DNA of 64,000 nucleotides from Steinernema hermaphroditum (Eukaryota > Nematoda > Chromadorea > Rhabditida > Steinernematidae), in the NCBI GenBank assembly GCA_030435675.1, contig CM059625.1, forward strand, positions 14,756,001 through 14,820,000, given 5' to 3'. Each line of letters starts with the position of its first letter. Position 1 is the first letter of the stretch. The position numbers were made by a program, and so were the translations under genes. The notes beneath the pieces are model-generated. The model was given only the letters and a program-made list of their open reading frames with translations. It was not told the origin of the DNA and did not search any database. This document shows positions 53,001 to 64,000 of this stretch, piece by piece.

Positions 53001-56000
53001 CTTAGCTTTCTTTTGCGGGCCAGGCGACGACGGCTGCGAAGGCGGCGGAAAGCGGGACACTTTGCCGAAAAGACGTATGGTGTGCCAAAGCATGTTTACG
53101 TCTCGACGGGCAAGATAATAACCCTCGAAGGTCCGACAACACAAAAAACGACACCCGCTTCTTTTGTGCGATAATCGCCTCGGGAATGTTTGATAATGCG
53201 CCAAGAGAGCCGAAGATAATTATGTGGACTCGTTGCAGTCAACGATCACAGCTGACTGAGCATTGTTTCGAAAGACGAAAACATCGGAATTTCTCAGAAC
53301 TGGCGTCTAGGAAAGTAATTGGTTAATCCGTAGAGCAAAGAGCGTAGGAACGTGACTTTTCAAAATGCCGTTCTTCGATTTACTCACTCTACCAACGTGT
53401 GATGGAACATGCCAACCTCGTAAATATTTTCAAAAAGTGGCAAGTTGACAGAAGATCGAAAACAAGATGACGTCATAACCCGAACTGCCGCCACCCGTCC
53501 GAAGTTTGAGCGCCCGCGAATTTTCTGCTTCGATTAATGTTCCCAATTCTTGACCTGCGTCGACTATAACAGCGCCACAAAGCCATAACTATAGCGCGCT
53601 TTCCATACACTCGACTTTTCTTTGCCGTTTGCTCATCGAAGAGCGCATTTCGGCTAACTGGCCATTGGACACTTTTGTTTGTGACGCAAGCGCAAAATGC
53701 TGCCGGAGAAGTGACGTGAGCGGTTGCAGCGCTGCCGCCGTCCCCTACTCCGCACGTTCGTCTTCGCTCTAAGCGCACGGGGGGACAACAATTTGCTGAT
53801 GTTTTTTATTTTATATTCGCCGGGTAAATTCGATCGAGACGCCGGCCGGACGTGGACATTTGTTCCTCGTTTTCTCCAGCACGCAGACGGGAGAAAAGAG
53901 AACAAAAAGACGAAAAAAACAAGCGCTAAAAGGCCGTGCCGTTTCCGACGTTGGCACGCTTGGACGGCCATGCGTTTTTATGCTTCTGGGGCCAGAAGCC
54001 CGTTTGGCGTCGCACAATGCATAGGCACAGCCAGTGGCCTCTTCATAAACTCGTTTGCTTCTGCCGGCAATCATCATACAGGCTGGCCATTAGCGTTGAA
54101 AAACGCTAATAAATGAAGCTGGTGTGCGCCGTCGGGCGCCGCTGATCTTTCAACTTATCGCCGATGTCAGAAGCACGGGCCAGCAGCTGCTGGGAACTTT
54201 CTGGCTTCTCCTCTTACTCCCCCCTCAGCGCCGACTTGCATCGTTAGCGGTGGAGAGCGAAACGTCGACGAACATTAAACTGCGCAGCAGTTTTATCTCT
54301 GACCTTTTTTAAGTGAATGGCGTCAAAGCGATCATCGGCGTAGACGAAAAACGCCTCCGGTCGAACATTTATCACGTCTTCGCTCCGTACTCGGGCATCC
54401 CGCGTTCGTTGACGACAATTTCGAATCGATTCCCCAAGTTAAGGGCATCTTTTTCTCACAAATTTCGGCGAGAGGTGTCTACTTGTGTCCGGCGCGGCCT
54501 CACACGTCGTCAACGTTGGTGGCACCACAACCGGGGGGAGGAGGATAGTGCAACGATGGCACCTCCGCAACTTCGGCCAGCGACGGGGCCTGAGCGCCTG
54601 AGGGGGCAACGCGATGTTTCGATCTTTCCTTTGCATTCATCGCCGCAACCGGTGGTCCCCTTTTGTGAACGAAAACGTTGGCGCCGCGCCGGACGCCAGC
54701 GCCACATTCCCCAAAGACCAACGAGAAACAATTTGTGCTCGCTGCTCGAAAACAGCTCGTCATTATGTCAACGAAAACAAAAAAGATTGAGGCACGAACA
54801 GAACGAAAAAGTTATTAAAGTTAGTGTCTGCGATTGTTTTTCACTTAGATCAGCGCCGGTTGGTGGTTCGCTTGGCGGGTTCATCTCTTTCTCAGTCGGC
54901 CGACTTGTTGTCTACATTCATGGACGGGAGATATAAATATTCATAGAAGCGAAAACATGTACGATACACACATGACCATTATATTGCTCCCCTCTCCCGT
55001 CCGACTTTGCCGGGAATAGCCGCAAACGACAGAAAACCGGATTATAAAGATTACAAACGTATTGTGCCTTATAGAACGTGTTACATATGTACAAATGTTT
55101 TTCGGCGCACAATTCGAAAATAACAGCAAAATCCCTCTAATGTATACGAAAGTTCAGCATTCCACTCTTCATGATATATGACATAATCGCTCATAAATAA
55201 CGCACCGAATACTCATAAACTTCATTTCAGGAAATCGCCTGCTCCGTGAAAATCGGTGAGTCTGCTGGCCCATGTTCTGCGTCCCCGCTACCGTACACCG
55301 CCGCACAGAGGACGTCACAAGCGGCTCATACGTAAACACATTTTAAAGTCGCTCCATGGATCGGCGAAATTAGTCTTTGACCACAGTTACGGTGGAATGA
55401 TGAGCGGACAGAAAACAATTTTGAAAGAATTGTTTACGACGTTAGCGGAACGCGTCATCGGCGCCGGTTCAAAGTTGCCTTTGACGGCGGCGGAGCCTTG
55501 TGTTTTTAGATGAAAAATGCGTTTACATTGGGGACCGAGGGCTGACGAGGGGTTTTAAAGATTGTTTTCCAAAAAAAGATGAAAAGGGGCAACTTCTACG
55601 AATAGCAAAACGAAGATCAGCTGTACGAAACACTTTTGTTTACTAAGACTTTTCGGAAAAAAGATACTTTTATAAAAATATTGTTTTCGTCGACATATAG
55701 GAGCTTGGTGTTTGGATAGTACATGCGATACACTCATATTTTTGGATGTTTTCTCATTTAATTGAGGTATACTTTGTAAATCTCTGAAAACCGTGTTTGC
55801 GTCGAACAACAAGCTGCTTAGAAATTCTTCGTCTTTGCTCTTCAACGAGTAGCGTCTCTACCACTCCTTTTCGCGGGGCTAATTTCAGGGAGCGCGCTGT
55901 TTTGTCGAAAACAGTGTTTATCGCGCGTCACAAAAACTGATCTTTGAGAAAAGCGAGACGGACGCTTCGCACCGACGTCGATAAATCTCGCTGAAGAACG

Positions 56001-59000
56001 TAGTGGAAAAAAACGTAAATTAACCTCATTTCTCCACAAAGCGTTCGTTTCGGTATTTTGTTTCTTGAAATCCGATGCGGGACGGAGTTCTTTTTTGACA
56101 GTTTCTCACGAGAAGAGTAATTTATGCATCTCGAGACACTCGAGTCTATATTTTGCTACGTTTGACATATGACCGTCGTTAGGAGACGTGATCGATGACG
56201 ACGGTGCACGAACGGTCAGGTGAAGATCGCAAAACCAGAAATAACTTGTGAAATCTCGACCCTTTTGTGCAATTTGTAACACTGTTTTTTGCGCTTCGAG
56301 GCCGAAATTGACTGAAAGAGATAGAGTCGAAATATGTGGAATGTATCGTCACCGTCAGCTTTGGGGGGCATTTTAGCTGATTAGGTGCTGTACTGTGACC
56401 GACGTTTTTGTCCTTTCCTTTATTTTCGACTTTAGTACAACGTTCAAACACCGAGAAAGGGAGTTTTTTGCACCTCGCTGACGGCATTCCGCTGATCTGT
56501 ACTCCCTGTTTTCGGTCGCATCACCGGGAGAACTGTGTGTATGTTTACAGTACAGATCGACGAACGGTTATCAGAAAACAACGACGCCGCTTTGTTGATA
56601 ACAGCAATGGCATCTTTCTGAAGAAGAAGAAGTAAACTGATTTTTGGTCCGTTCAAAGGACATTTGCGGCGAACCGAAAAAATTTACGAGCCGCACTGCG
56701 TTCGACGATCTCGCGGGATCGTAAAGCGGCGCCCATGTAAACAGCGCTTTTGACATGCACGTAATGAGGGGCATTAATACATAATTGACGCGTTTCAATG
56801 AAAGTGGCCGCAATTTTCAGGAATTTTCCTTGAATGGCCAACTCATTGGCTATGCGCGATGCGCCTGTGGTAAACAACTAAAGAGTCAGCGCTGATTATT
56901 TAGATGAGATCAGTTTCGTTAGATTCATGAGCAACATCAAATCGTTGAACAAATTGACCGAATCTATAAAGAGTCCTCTTATTCTCCACTGTACAGCTCA
57001 GACCAATGTTTTTTTGCGGTCAGCGAACAACAATACCCTGAGCTTCTCTCGCATTTTAAAGCATCATGGAATGACATCACCGAAAAGCTTCATATTACAT
57101 GTTGATGAAAGGCATGGATCAGTTAATATGTCATGCTTGGTCTCAGCCGAGTGCACACGCATGAAAGCAGACCTATACTTGAGCGTGCTTTTCAACTTTA
57201 TCACACAATGCGCTGCCCTTTAAAACACACATGTTCGCGACGACAACAACAGCGCCCCCTGCGACGTCGTCGACTTTTGATCATATTGTGTCTCTTTCAG
57301 TGGATTGTAACGAAGATGTGATGAACTTTGCGCCGAACGGGAGCCCGATTCCGGGCGAGGCGCATGACTTGCGGATCGAACGCTTCGCCAAGGCGGTCTC
57401 CAAGCGGAAAGACGTCAGAAACAAGTATCAGCTGACGGTCGGCATTTCGTGGCAAATGCCGCCAACGAGTAAGGCACCTTTCGCTGTTTATTGTCGTCCA
57501 AACAGGCGATGACTATTAAGAATGCAAGAGCAAAGATTACATTGATCTGTGGACGATGACTGAGCTGAAAGAAAACAACATAGCCGACGTTAGTGACGCA
57601 GTATCAATTTTCCAAAAGAGTCGAAAACAACGACGTAAAACGTCTTCGAAAGCAGGAGACATAAAAAACAGAAAGTCAGGAAAAAGAACAGGATGGCTTT
57701 TAGTGCCAACCGTGTTAAGACGCTTTTAAGAATATTAGATACGGAAAGTGCAAATCAGATATACGATAAGTGTTTGTTAAAGAAAATTTTAGGAGCCAGA
57801 AGTTTAAGAATTTGCGTAAGAAACGAGTTTCTAGGAACGGTGTGATGGCTTGAGTGCAAAGTCAGGCAAATAGCGATCTTTTTTCGGATCTTGTGACGCA
57901 GATGAAGAGGAGTTCCGTGTGCTCCTAAAAAGGTGTTGTTAACGAAGGCCCTCGAATGTGTTTGACCTATGAAGCGAGAATGATTGACCAAACATGATCG
58001 AATTGATGCTTTGTTAAACAAAAGTAAATGAAATGCATTATCTCCCGAACGGTTTTTCGACTTCCGGTACGTGAGAACTGTTCGACTTTCAAAACTCGCT
58101 TTTCAAAAATTCAACAAATCATGTAACTAATTCTGTGTTTCGTGTCCGTTCCCACATTACATCGCCGAGACCATACATTTTGAACTTTAGATTCGACGGC
58201 TCTGCTCAAAGCGTTTCTGCTGCTAATCTCCGAGAAAAACGGCCGACATGAAACGTGCGTTTTCTTCAACGTCTCCACAACGCAATGGACCGCAGACGCG
58301 ATCACCTCATCGGTTTGTGTTTTTTGTGACGCTTTCAAACAAACGGGTTCCCCGCCGCCGCCGCCAGCACCCGATCGACATCGAGCGCCGTGCACGTTTT
58401 TTTTCGTCATGCACCCATCAGCGGTGTCCCAGAGCGCAAGATCTCTCGCCAATGTTCGTTTTAAAAGCGAATTTCACCCGTTTTTTTGCACACCACCGTT
58501 TCAACTGCCGGGAAACCGGCAGCGCTGTTCTGACACATTATCAGCGGTGGTTGCGGTTAAAACGAAGAGAAGATGATCGCACTTGTGAGTGCCCGAAAAC
58601 TAAAACTCCCACTCGATGGTGTATGTGTGCAGGGCGCATCGGCGAGGATCATTCAGCTGGGTTCACAGACGCGAATCGATTTTCTTTCATTAATTGCCGA
58701 GGGTCGAAGATGAATGCGAAATCACACTACATAGAGAGAGGATTATCGCTCGGGGTTACACAGCCGAACGATAGCTGAGATCACAAGCCAAAAAATTATG
58801 AACAATATACTGAGAGGTATCTTGATTTAGCCTCGATTCCACTTCTCGACGACCAGTATGTTCAAATTCGACAGGACGTACCGAATCGAACTGATCAGCT
58901 TGCCGGAAACAGCCGCTATGACGAGCAAGGTTGAGACGGAGGTTACCATGCCGCACAATCCAGGTGTGTTTTCTCTCCGAGGGAGAAACTATTCATTGTC

Positions 59001-61649
59001 AGTTCTTACACACCATTTAAGATCTGAATACAAATTCTTATCCAATGAACTTTTGCTTTTTTACACCAAAACATCGCATTACTAAGCTCCTTATCATTCG
59101 AGAGATGTTTTTGATCAAAAATACGTCAACATGCGTACGTGATCTTTTCATCGATTCCAAAAAGCTTAACGATGACTCACAAGATTTCAACGTTACACAC
59201 TGACTCATCGACTCCTTTTTCAGTGCTCACCGGTCAGAACAGCTTGACGAATTTCAACTGCACAGGATACTGTAAGTATTATAGTTCACCTAGAAGCCCT
59301 GTATGCCCCTGTTTAGCACACCCTTCCGCCTCCAAATGGACCGCTGCCTTCAAGCGAATCCTTATTCATCAAGTGGCCCGAACGATCCAGGTCCAATTCA
59401 TAGCGGCCCCAGATCAGTACTGCTTCGAACAATATGAAATTCGTCTCCTTGATGAGGAAGGCGCCGAAAGAGAAACGGTAATGCTTGGCTTGGCCGATCT
59501 TATTCCGGAGACGATCGGTAACACTACCGAATACTATGGAGAATATAACTTCACGAATCTTCAGGTGAGCACAACAATGCTTGCAGCTTTTAAAAGATGA
59601 CTTTACAGGTTGAGAGCTGGTACCGACCACAAGTGTTGCCTGTAGAACGAGCCAGGGATGGTCGATGCCTCTGTCCAGTCAACGGCGATCCGTATGACGG
59701 AAACGTCGTCTGCTCCTGCATTGCCGCAGATTCTAAGCTGGTGATGATACCAAGTACGTTGGTCTCTCTTCACAGATATTCAACTGTATTTTCAGAGATC
59801 ATACCACCCACCACACCTCCCACACGACGCAACTCATCGATTATTGCGAACGAACCGATCCTGCCCCACCACAACAACAACAACCTGTATGTTACTTTTC
59901 TGAGAAATGCGATCTCATCAATATTAACTTTAGAACTTGGGTGTTCCTCGTGATCCTCGCCGTTCTTGTGGCTGTTCTTATCATCATCATCTACATCATC
60001 ATTCACATATACCGTCGCTACCGACTGAGTGGCAAAACGCTGCGAATCCGCTTTGTGCAAGACGTGAACTCCGCCGAGAGCGGTCGATCGCACATGAATG
60101 GAAGCGCTGGTCACACTCCACTCATCCCCACTCATGGTGAGTGCCTTGGCGAGAAAGTACTTTCGGTGCTAGAGTTTTGATTTTTGGTTTTCGACTAGCG
60201 CTCTTTCGGCACGCGACGAGAAAAGTGGTGCAGAACTGTTTTATGTCGGCAGACACAAAATTGGATTAGTGCAGAGTAGGAGAGGTGTCGCGAGTGGGCA
60301 AACAAGCAGATTAAAAGATCGCTCATTCGTTATCCAAGCTGTCGAGGTCGTACAATCGACTGTTTTCTTTTTTCTGTAAGCAAAAAGGTACACATGCTAA
60401 GGGGACAAAGAACGAACATGCAAAGGTCACTCGCCCAAACATACAGTGCACTGATTTTCTCGATAGCGATCGTAAAACGTGTTCTACTAGGTGATATTTT
60501 GTTTTGATATACACTCAGCAAGTGCGACAATTTATGCAAGCGACCTTTCAGTGTCAACGAACATCCTGATCATCTATTCGCACGACTGTGGCGCCCACGA
60601 AGCTGCAGTTGTCGCGTTGGCCGAGTACTTACGCGATGTTTTCGACATTGACGTTCACGTAAGCTTGTTTACGCCGCCCACATTTGCATAGAACGCGCGT
60701 TACAGATTGATCAGTGGGACCAGGAGGACATCGATCGAAACCTGATGGATTATGTGTCGTTGTCGATTCTGAAGGCTGACAAGGTGCTGGTGATTAACTC
60801 GATCGGTTCCTACCAGCGCTATACTGCGAAGATCGGCCAAGAGTATAGGATTGAAAGAACGCAGCCTGGAACATTCGATAACATGTTCGTCACTCAAGTG
60901 GATCAGGCTTTACAGTAAGACCCTGAATCATTGAATCCACTAAGAGCTTCCTTTCCAGACATCCTCAGATCATCTCAGTCCGATTCGTGTACTCTTCGTT
61001 CAACGAAGTTCTGCCCCCACTAACTGGAGCCCTGCAGTACATTCTACCGGAGAACCTTCCACCCCTCCTCACTGCCATTTTGGACACTCCGCTGAAGACC
61101 GATCCTCGGTTAGCTGGTCATAACCCAAGCCTATCGCGTCTTCAAGCGGCTATCAGTCGCATGGACCACTTGCGAAGAAGCGACGCTCAGTGGTTCGTCA
61201 ACACCCATCACCGGGTCTTGTTGCCGTCGAGGAAGGCTGTCACGACGAAGGAAGAAATCCCGGCCATGAAGAAAGAAGAGGTGGAAGTGAGAGAAGTGGA
61301 GGAAGAGACGGCTCCGCTGGTTCCCGAAGTCGAGCCGGAGACCGAAGAAGTGGAGCTGCCAACCACTTCTTCCACGCCATCCGCCGTCCTCGAGCCAATC
61401 GCCATTGTGCCTCCAGAGGAAATGGTGGTGGTGGCAAGCGACGAGTCACCCGTCCTCGACTCGGGCTTCATCTCCGACATACACACAATGGAAGATTTGG
61501 AGCCGGTGAGGATAGCCCAATCCCCGAGGAGACCGCTGGCGGTTAAGAAGCCTGCACACGACAGGTTCATCGAAGACAAACTCGAACGAGGCAACGACTC
61601 GGGTGACAGCGGCGTAATATCAGACGCCGACATCAGAAATCTCTGTTAG
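50098..61649 (+). CDS. IL-17-receptor-like single-pass receptor with SEFIR domain (ILCR-type), 13 exons, complete
   Basis: Cytokine-type receptor whose cytoplasmic SEFIR domain recruits Act1-like adaptors in the IL-17 pathway. Exons: 50098-50286, 55231-55255, 57301-57468, 58191-58312, 58831-58963, 59224-59271, 59317-59564, 59609-59753, 59796-59886, 59934-60136, 60519-60658, 60706-60914, 60959-61649. All are GT-AG and in phase, giving 803 aa. A signal anchor or peptide (SPLLPYVTILALLIVSC) follows about 28 residues; ATG 50176 or 50182 are alternative starts. The Cys-containing ectodomain includes KYQLTVGISWQMPP and FKFDRTYRIELISLP, typical of IL-17 receptor fibronectin-like folds. A TM segment at about 390-412 (WVFLVILAVLVAVLIIII) is followed by a SEFIR domain at about 473-647, with NILIIYSHDCGAHE, IDQWDQEDI and VRFVYSSFNEVLPP. 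The acidic tail holds two DSG-phi-x-S motifs. Introns 1 and 2 are about 4.9 and 2.0 kb, very long for this locus. Whether it is ILCR-1 or ILCR-2 is not decided. Confidence 0.92.
50287..55230 (+). other. Very long first intron of the SEFIR receptor gene
   Basis: The donor is AAG|GTTGGT and the acceptor TTCATTTCAG. At 4.9 kb it is about a hundred times the typical intron of this window. GC-rich stretches at 53450-54300 and 54350-54750 give long chance frames on both strands, the longest 54313-54936, but none begins with a convincing ATG or contains a known motif. It may hold enhancers. Confidence 0.6.
55231..55255 (+). CDS. 25-nt microexon of the SEFIR receptor gene
   Basis: A polypyrimidine acceptor (TTCATTTCAG) and a strong donor (GTGAGT) frame 25 nt coding for EIACSVKI plus one base. 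Including it joins exon 1 (phase 0) to the exon at 57301 (phase 1), giving LMHK-EIACSVKI-VDCNED. Without it, the good donor at 50286 would shift the frame. Confidence 0.7.
55256..57300 (+). other. Second intron of the SEFIR receptor gene
   Basis: It runs from GTGAGT to CTCTTTCAG over 2.0 kb, AT-rich, with only short open frames and nothing recognised. Confidence 0.6.
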
Positions 61650-64000
61650 CAAAGCCACAATGTCCAAATCTCTCTCCACAGCTCTCCATCCAGGTGTACA
61701 GTTCCTCTTTAAGGGCGAATCAGCGGGTTTTCTACAATTTCTCCTCTCTGTAGTTAGTGTACATATTTTCCTCCACATCGTCTTCCACATTATCTCCTCT
61801 CAGCTCCAAATGTCAAAGGTCATCCGATTCCTCCAAACGTGAAATAAGCCCATTTTCCCGGTGTCTCTCAAGTGCCGTTCCAGTCTAATCCCACTAAAGA
61901 TTCTCTTCGCATAGAAAGCACATGTGTATTAACGTCAGTCACGAGTCAGTTCAATTCTCATTTCACGGCTATTACTTGTATCCATCAAACCTTCTTTATC
62001 CATACGCTTTGAATCCGGTAATAACTCTAATTGATATTCTCTTCGTTGTCATTGGTACTTAAAGTACATCACCCAACCCTGTAGTGAAATCGTTTCAACT
62101 TCCAGCCAAATACGGGCCTTAACCTTTAAGGATTTGCATGTAAATATTTTCTTCGTCGTCTTTTCTTCTACTGGCTTCATGTTTCAAACCGATCAACAAT
62201 TCGATCGCTCTGAACGCGGTCAGTGGTTGTTTGTACGTAATCTGATTACAAATGTTGTGCATAATGTATGTTATATTTATGAAGTGACGAAAGATATTTA
62301 TTTCGTAGATTACGAAACTGGTAATATAAAAAGTGATTCTACTATCAACGCTCAGAAAACAACACAATCAGACGTAAAAAGGCGTATGTACAGAAGAGGC
62401 GAATGATATATCGGTTGCTTTCAATCACATAAAAGCTCAGGGTGTTTACTCTGCTGGAAATATCACTACAAACATGTTCACAAGGCTTTTCAGATCAAAT
62501 TTCAGGGAGCATTTATTGGGCTAAAGGCATGATTCTGGAGAAGCTGCGGGGCAGATTAGCTTTTGTGGCGTGGAAGTTTTGGAAAGAGTGAAAACACCAA
62601 AAGAAACACTTCTACAGGCTCGCCCGCAACCTGCGACTCTGTCATACAGGCAAATTGTGGTGAATAAAAAATCAAGATTTTGGTTTCGATGATCTAAATT
62701 TTGATATCTCGAGATCTAAGGCGAAGATAAATCAATTTTATATTTTTTCTAATTTTTTGGCAAAATCAAAGATATAGCAGATTCTCCAAATGTCTTTGCT
62801 CTTCGGAATGAGCCTAAGCACATTGTGGTATGATTTTTCTAAGAATTTATATCGAATTTTCAAAAAAGCAAAAATCACAACATCGGTCCTACCTTGGGCT
62901 TCTGACATGACTTCGGGTAACAATTTTACAGACTTAGAGTTATTTCTTCATGCACTTCATACATAATAGCAGTCCAAAATTCAGCACACTACAAAAAACG
63001 ACGCCAACAGCAAACCGGGCAAGAATTACAAAATAGGCAAATATCATGCCTGTCGGACCTGTACCGAAAAAGGGGACCGACGCTCTAAAAACGACTCCTT
63101 TTCAAAATTCACAAATTTTACGTAAACATCGCGATTTCCATATTCTGCTTCAGGTTTTCATTGATTTATGCCTAACGCCGATCGACAAGGGCACTTTTTC
63201 AGCTATTCTCTGCTTTACAACGCTTATCGCCACTGTGCATATTGTGGCAGCGATGCACTTTCGGTACCCGTTCTCCTAGTCGCGGGTCCACTGAGGTCAC
63301 CAATGTTACGTGCGGCTGAAAATAACATTAACGTGCTGAGGTGTTTTTTTAGTCTGCGCTTTTGATAAGAATACGATTCGATTCTTTATGGCAACTCTTG
63401 TTGCATGTTGTTTAAACTGTCGATCATCTGTCGCAGAGATGCGTCGCCGACTGATCAAGTATCAGTTTCAGAAATTTTCGAAAATACGCTTGTCGGCACA
63501 TCTGTCACATTCCAGCGGATCGAATATGCGGCGGTGATTATATGTGATTGACTGATAGCTCCTGTGACAATCCAGACAACACATAGTCGCATATTTGAAG
63601 GTCACATAGCATGTACTAACATCTCAAATGAGCATTTATAGAGAGTCCTTTCAAAACCGACAAGTGTATTTGCACATCAGCACAATAATAGTTGTGGGTG
63701 AACTAATAAGAAGCTAATTACCTTTTTATGACTGCACTTCGACAGACAGTCTCTTATCATCAAAGCAAATAGTAAAGTCGCCGTGTGCTTGTGTACACGC
63801 GCTTTTCGCATGCACTTTTGCATCTGTAACGTGGTCCGGTGGAGTAGTCGCGGCCTGCTATGGACAAAGAGCGTCTAATGAGTGGGTATCTGATAAGAAA
63901 CGATTCACTTTGTGTTGACCGACCGCACCCCTTTCCTAGTGTACAGTGGATTCCATTTTTATAACAGTGAATTTTGCATTTTTCGCCCTTTGCTGCTAGC
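61650..64000. other. 3' flank of the SEFIR receptor gene and AT-rich spacer
   Basis: This holds the receptor's 3' UTR. The first exact AATAAA on the plus strand that I noticed is at 62663-62668, about 1 kb after the stop, so an earlier variant signal may be used. A 90-codon frame at 62134-62406 is AT-rich and lacks known motifs. Nothing else is supported. Confidence 0.4.

Noticed and set aside
54313..54936. Longest unassigned open frame in the window (207 codons, plus strand)
   Set aside because: It lies in intron 1 of the SEFIR gene, starts at GTG rather than ATG, has no recognisable domain, and sits in GC-rich DNA where stops are rare on both strands.
58248..58778. 176-codon ATG frame, plus strand
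   Set aside because: It overlaps exon 4 of the SEFIR gene (58191-58312) in another frame. The other reading gives an IL-17-receptor-like sequence that joins its neighbours in phase.
61208..61633. 141-codon minus-strand frame, Ser/Thr-rich
   Set aside because: It is antisense to the acidic tail of the SEFIR receptor; the Ser/Thr richness is the complement of Glu/Pro codons.
62134..62406. 90-codon plus-strand frame after the SEFIR gene
   Set aside because: AT-rich codons unlike the real exons, an overlapping antisense frame of equal size, and no motif.

Overview
The window looks like nuclear DNA of a small-genome invertebrate, most probably a nematode. Genes are split into many exons. Most introns are only 41 to 60 bp with GT-AG ends, and coding exons are more GC-rich than the AT-rich gaps. 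The gene set (a PMCA pump, an ACR-16/alpha7-type acetylcholine receptor subunit, an RCC1 protein resembling GLO-4/claret, and a SEFIR-domain IL-17-receptor-like protein) fits a nematode. I cannot fix the species. No prokaryotic, organellar, rRNA or CRISPR features were seen.

Four genes could be rebuilt exon by exon with consistent reading phase. (1) 363-4911, minus: a complete 16-exon plasma-membrane Ca2+-ATPase of 1152 aa. (2) 27663-29469, plus: a complete 7-exon nicotinic receptor alpha-type subunit of 468 aa. (3) 30225-36151, minus: a 14-exon protein of at least 1308 aa with a probable N-terminal propeller, a helical region, an RCC1 propeller and a helical C-terminus. (4) 50098-61649, plus: a 13-exon single-pass receptor of 803 aa with an IL-17-receptor-type ectodomain, a SEFIR domain and an acidic tail. 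A fifth, unrecognised plus-strand gene probably ends at 38923.

Layout: the pump and the receptor subunit are divergent, with about 22.7 kb between them. The receptor subunit and the RCC1 gene are convergent, with 755 bp between their stop codons. The RCC1 gene and the SEFIR gene are divergent, with about 14 kb between them. GC-rich blocks precede the pump (about 4650-5050), the RCC1 gene (about 36200-36800) and the SEFIR gene (about 49400-50160). A further GC-rich block at about 9460-10600 carries an exon-like open frame with no assigned gene.

The gaps hold transposon-like debris: a palindromic 267-bp element (18866-19132), a 260-bp repeat in two copies (13451 and 15222), a 220-bp repeat in two copies exactly 600 bp apart (42066 and 42666), a GACTCG-rich repeat in two copies (26560 and 37679), a possible tRNA-derived element, and a partial copy of the receptor's last exon.

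The genes do not form an operon. Two act in neuronal or muscle Ca2+ and acetylcholine physiology, one probably in lysosome-related trafficking, and one in cytokine-type signalling. No obviously new multi-gene system is visible. The most unusual single-gene features are the twin degron-like motifs and the 25-nt microexon of the SEFIR receptor, and the intron-split calmodulin-binding region of the pump.
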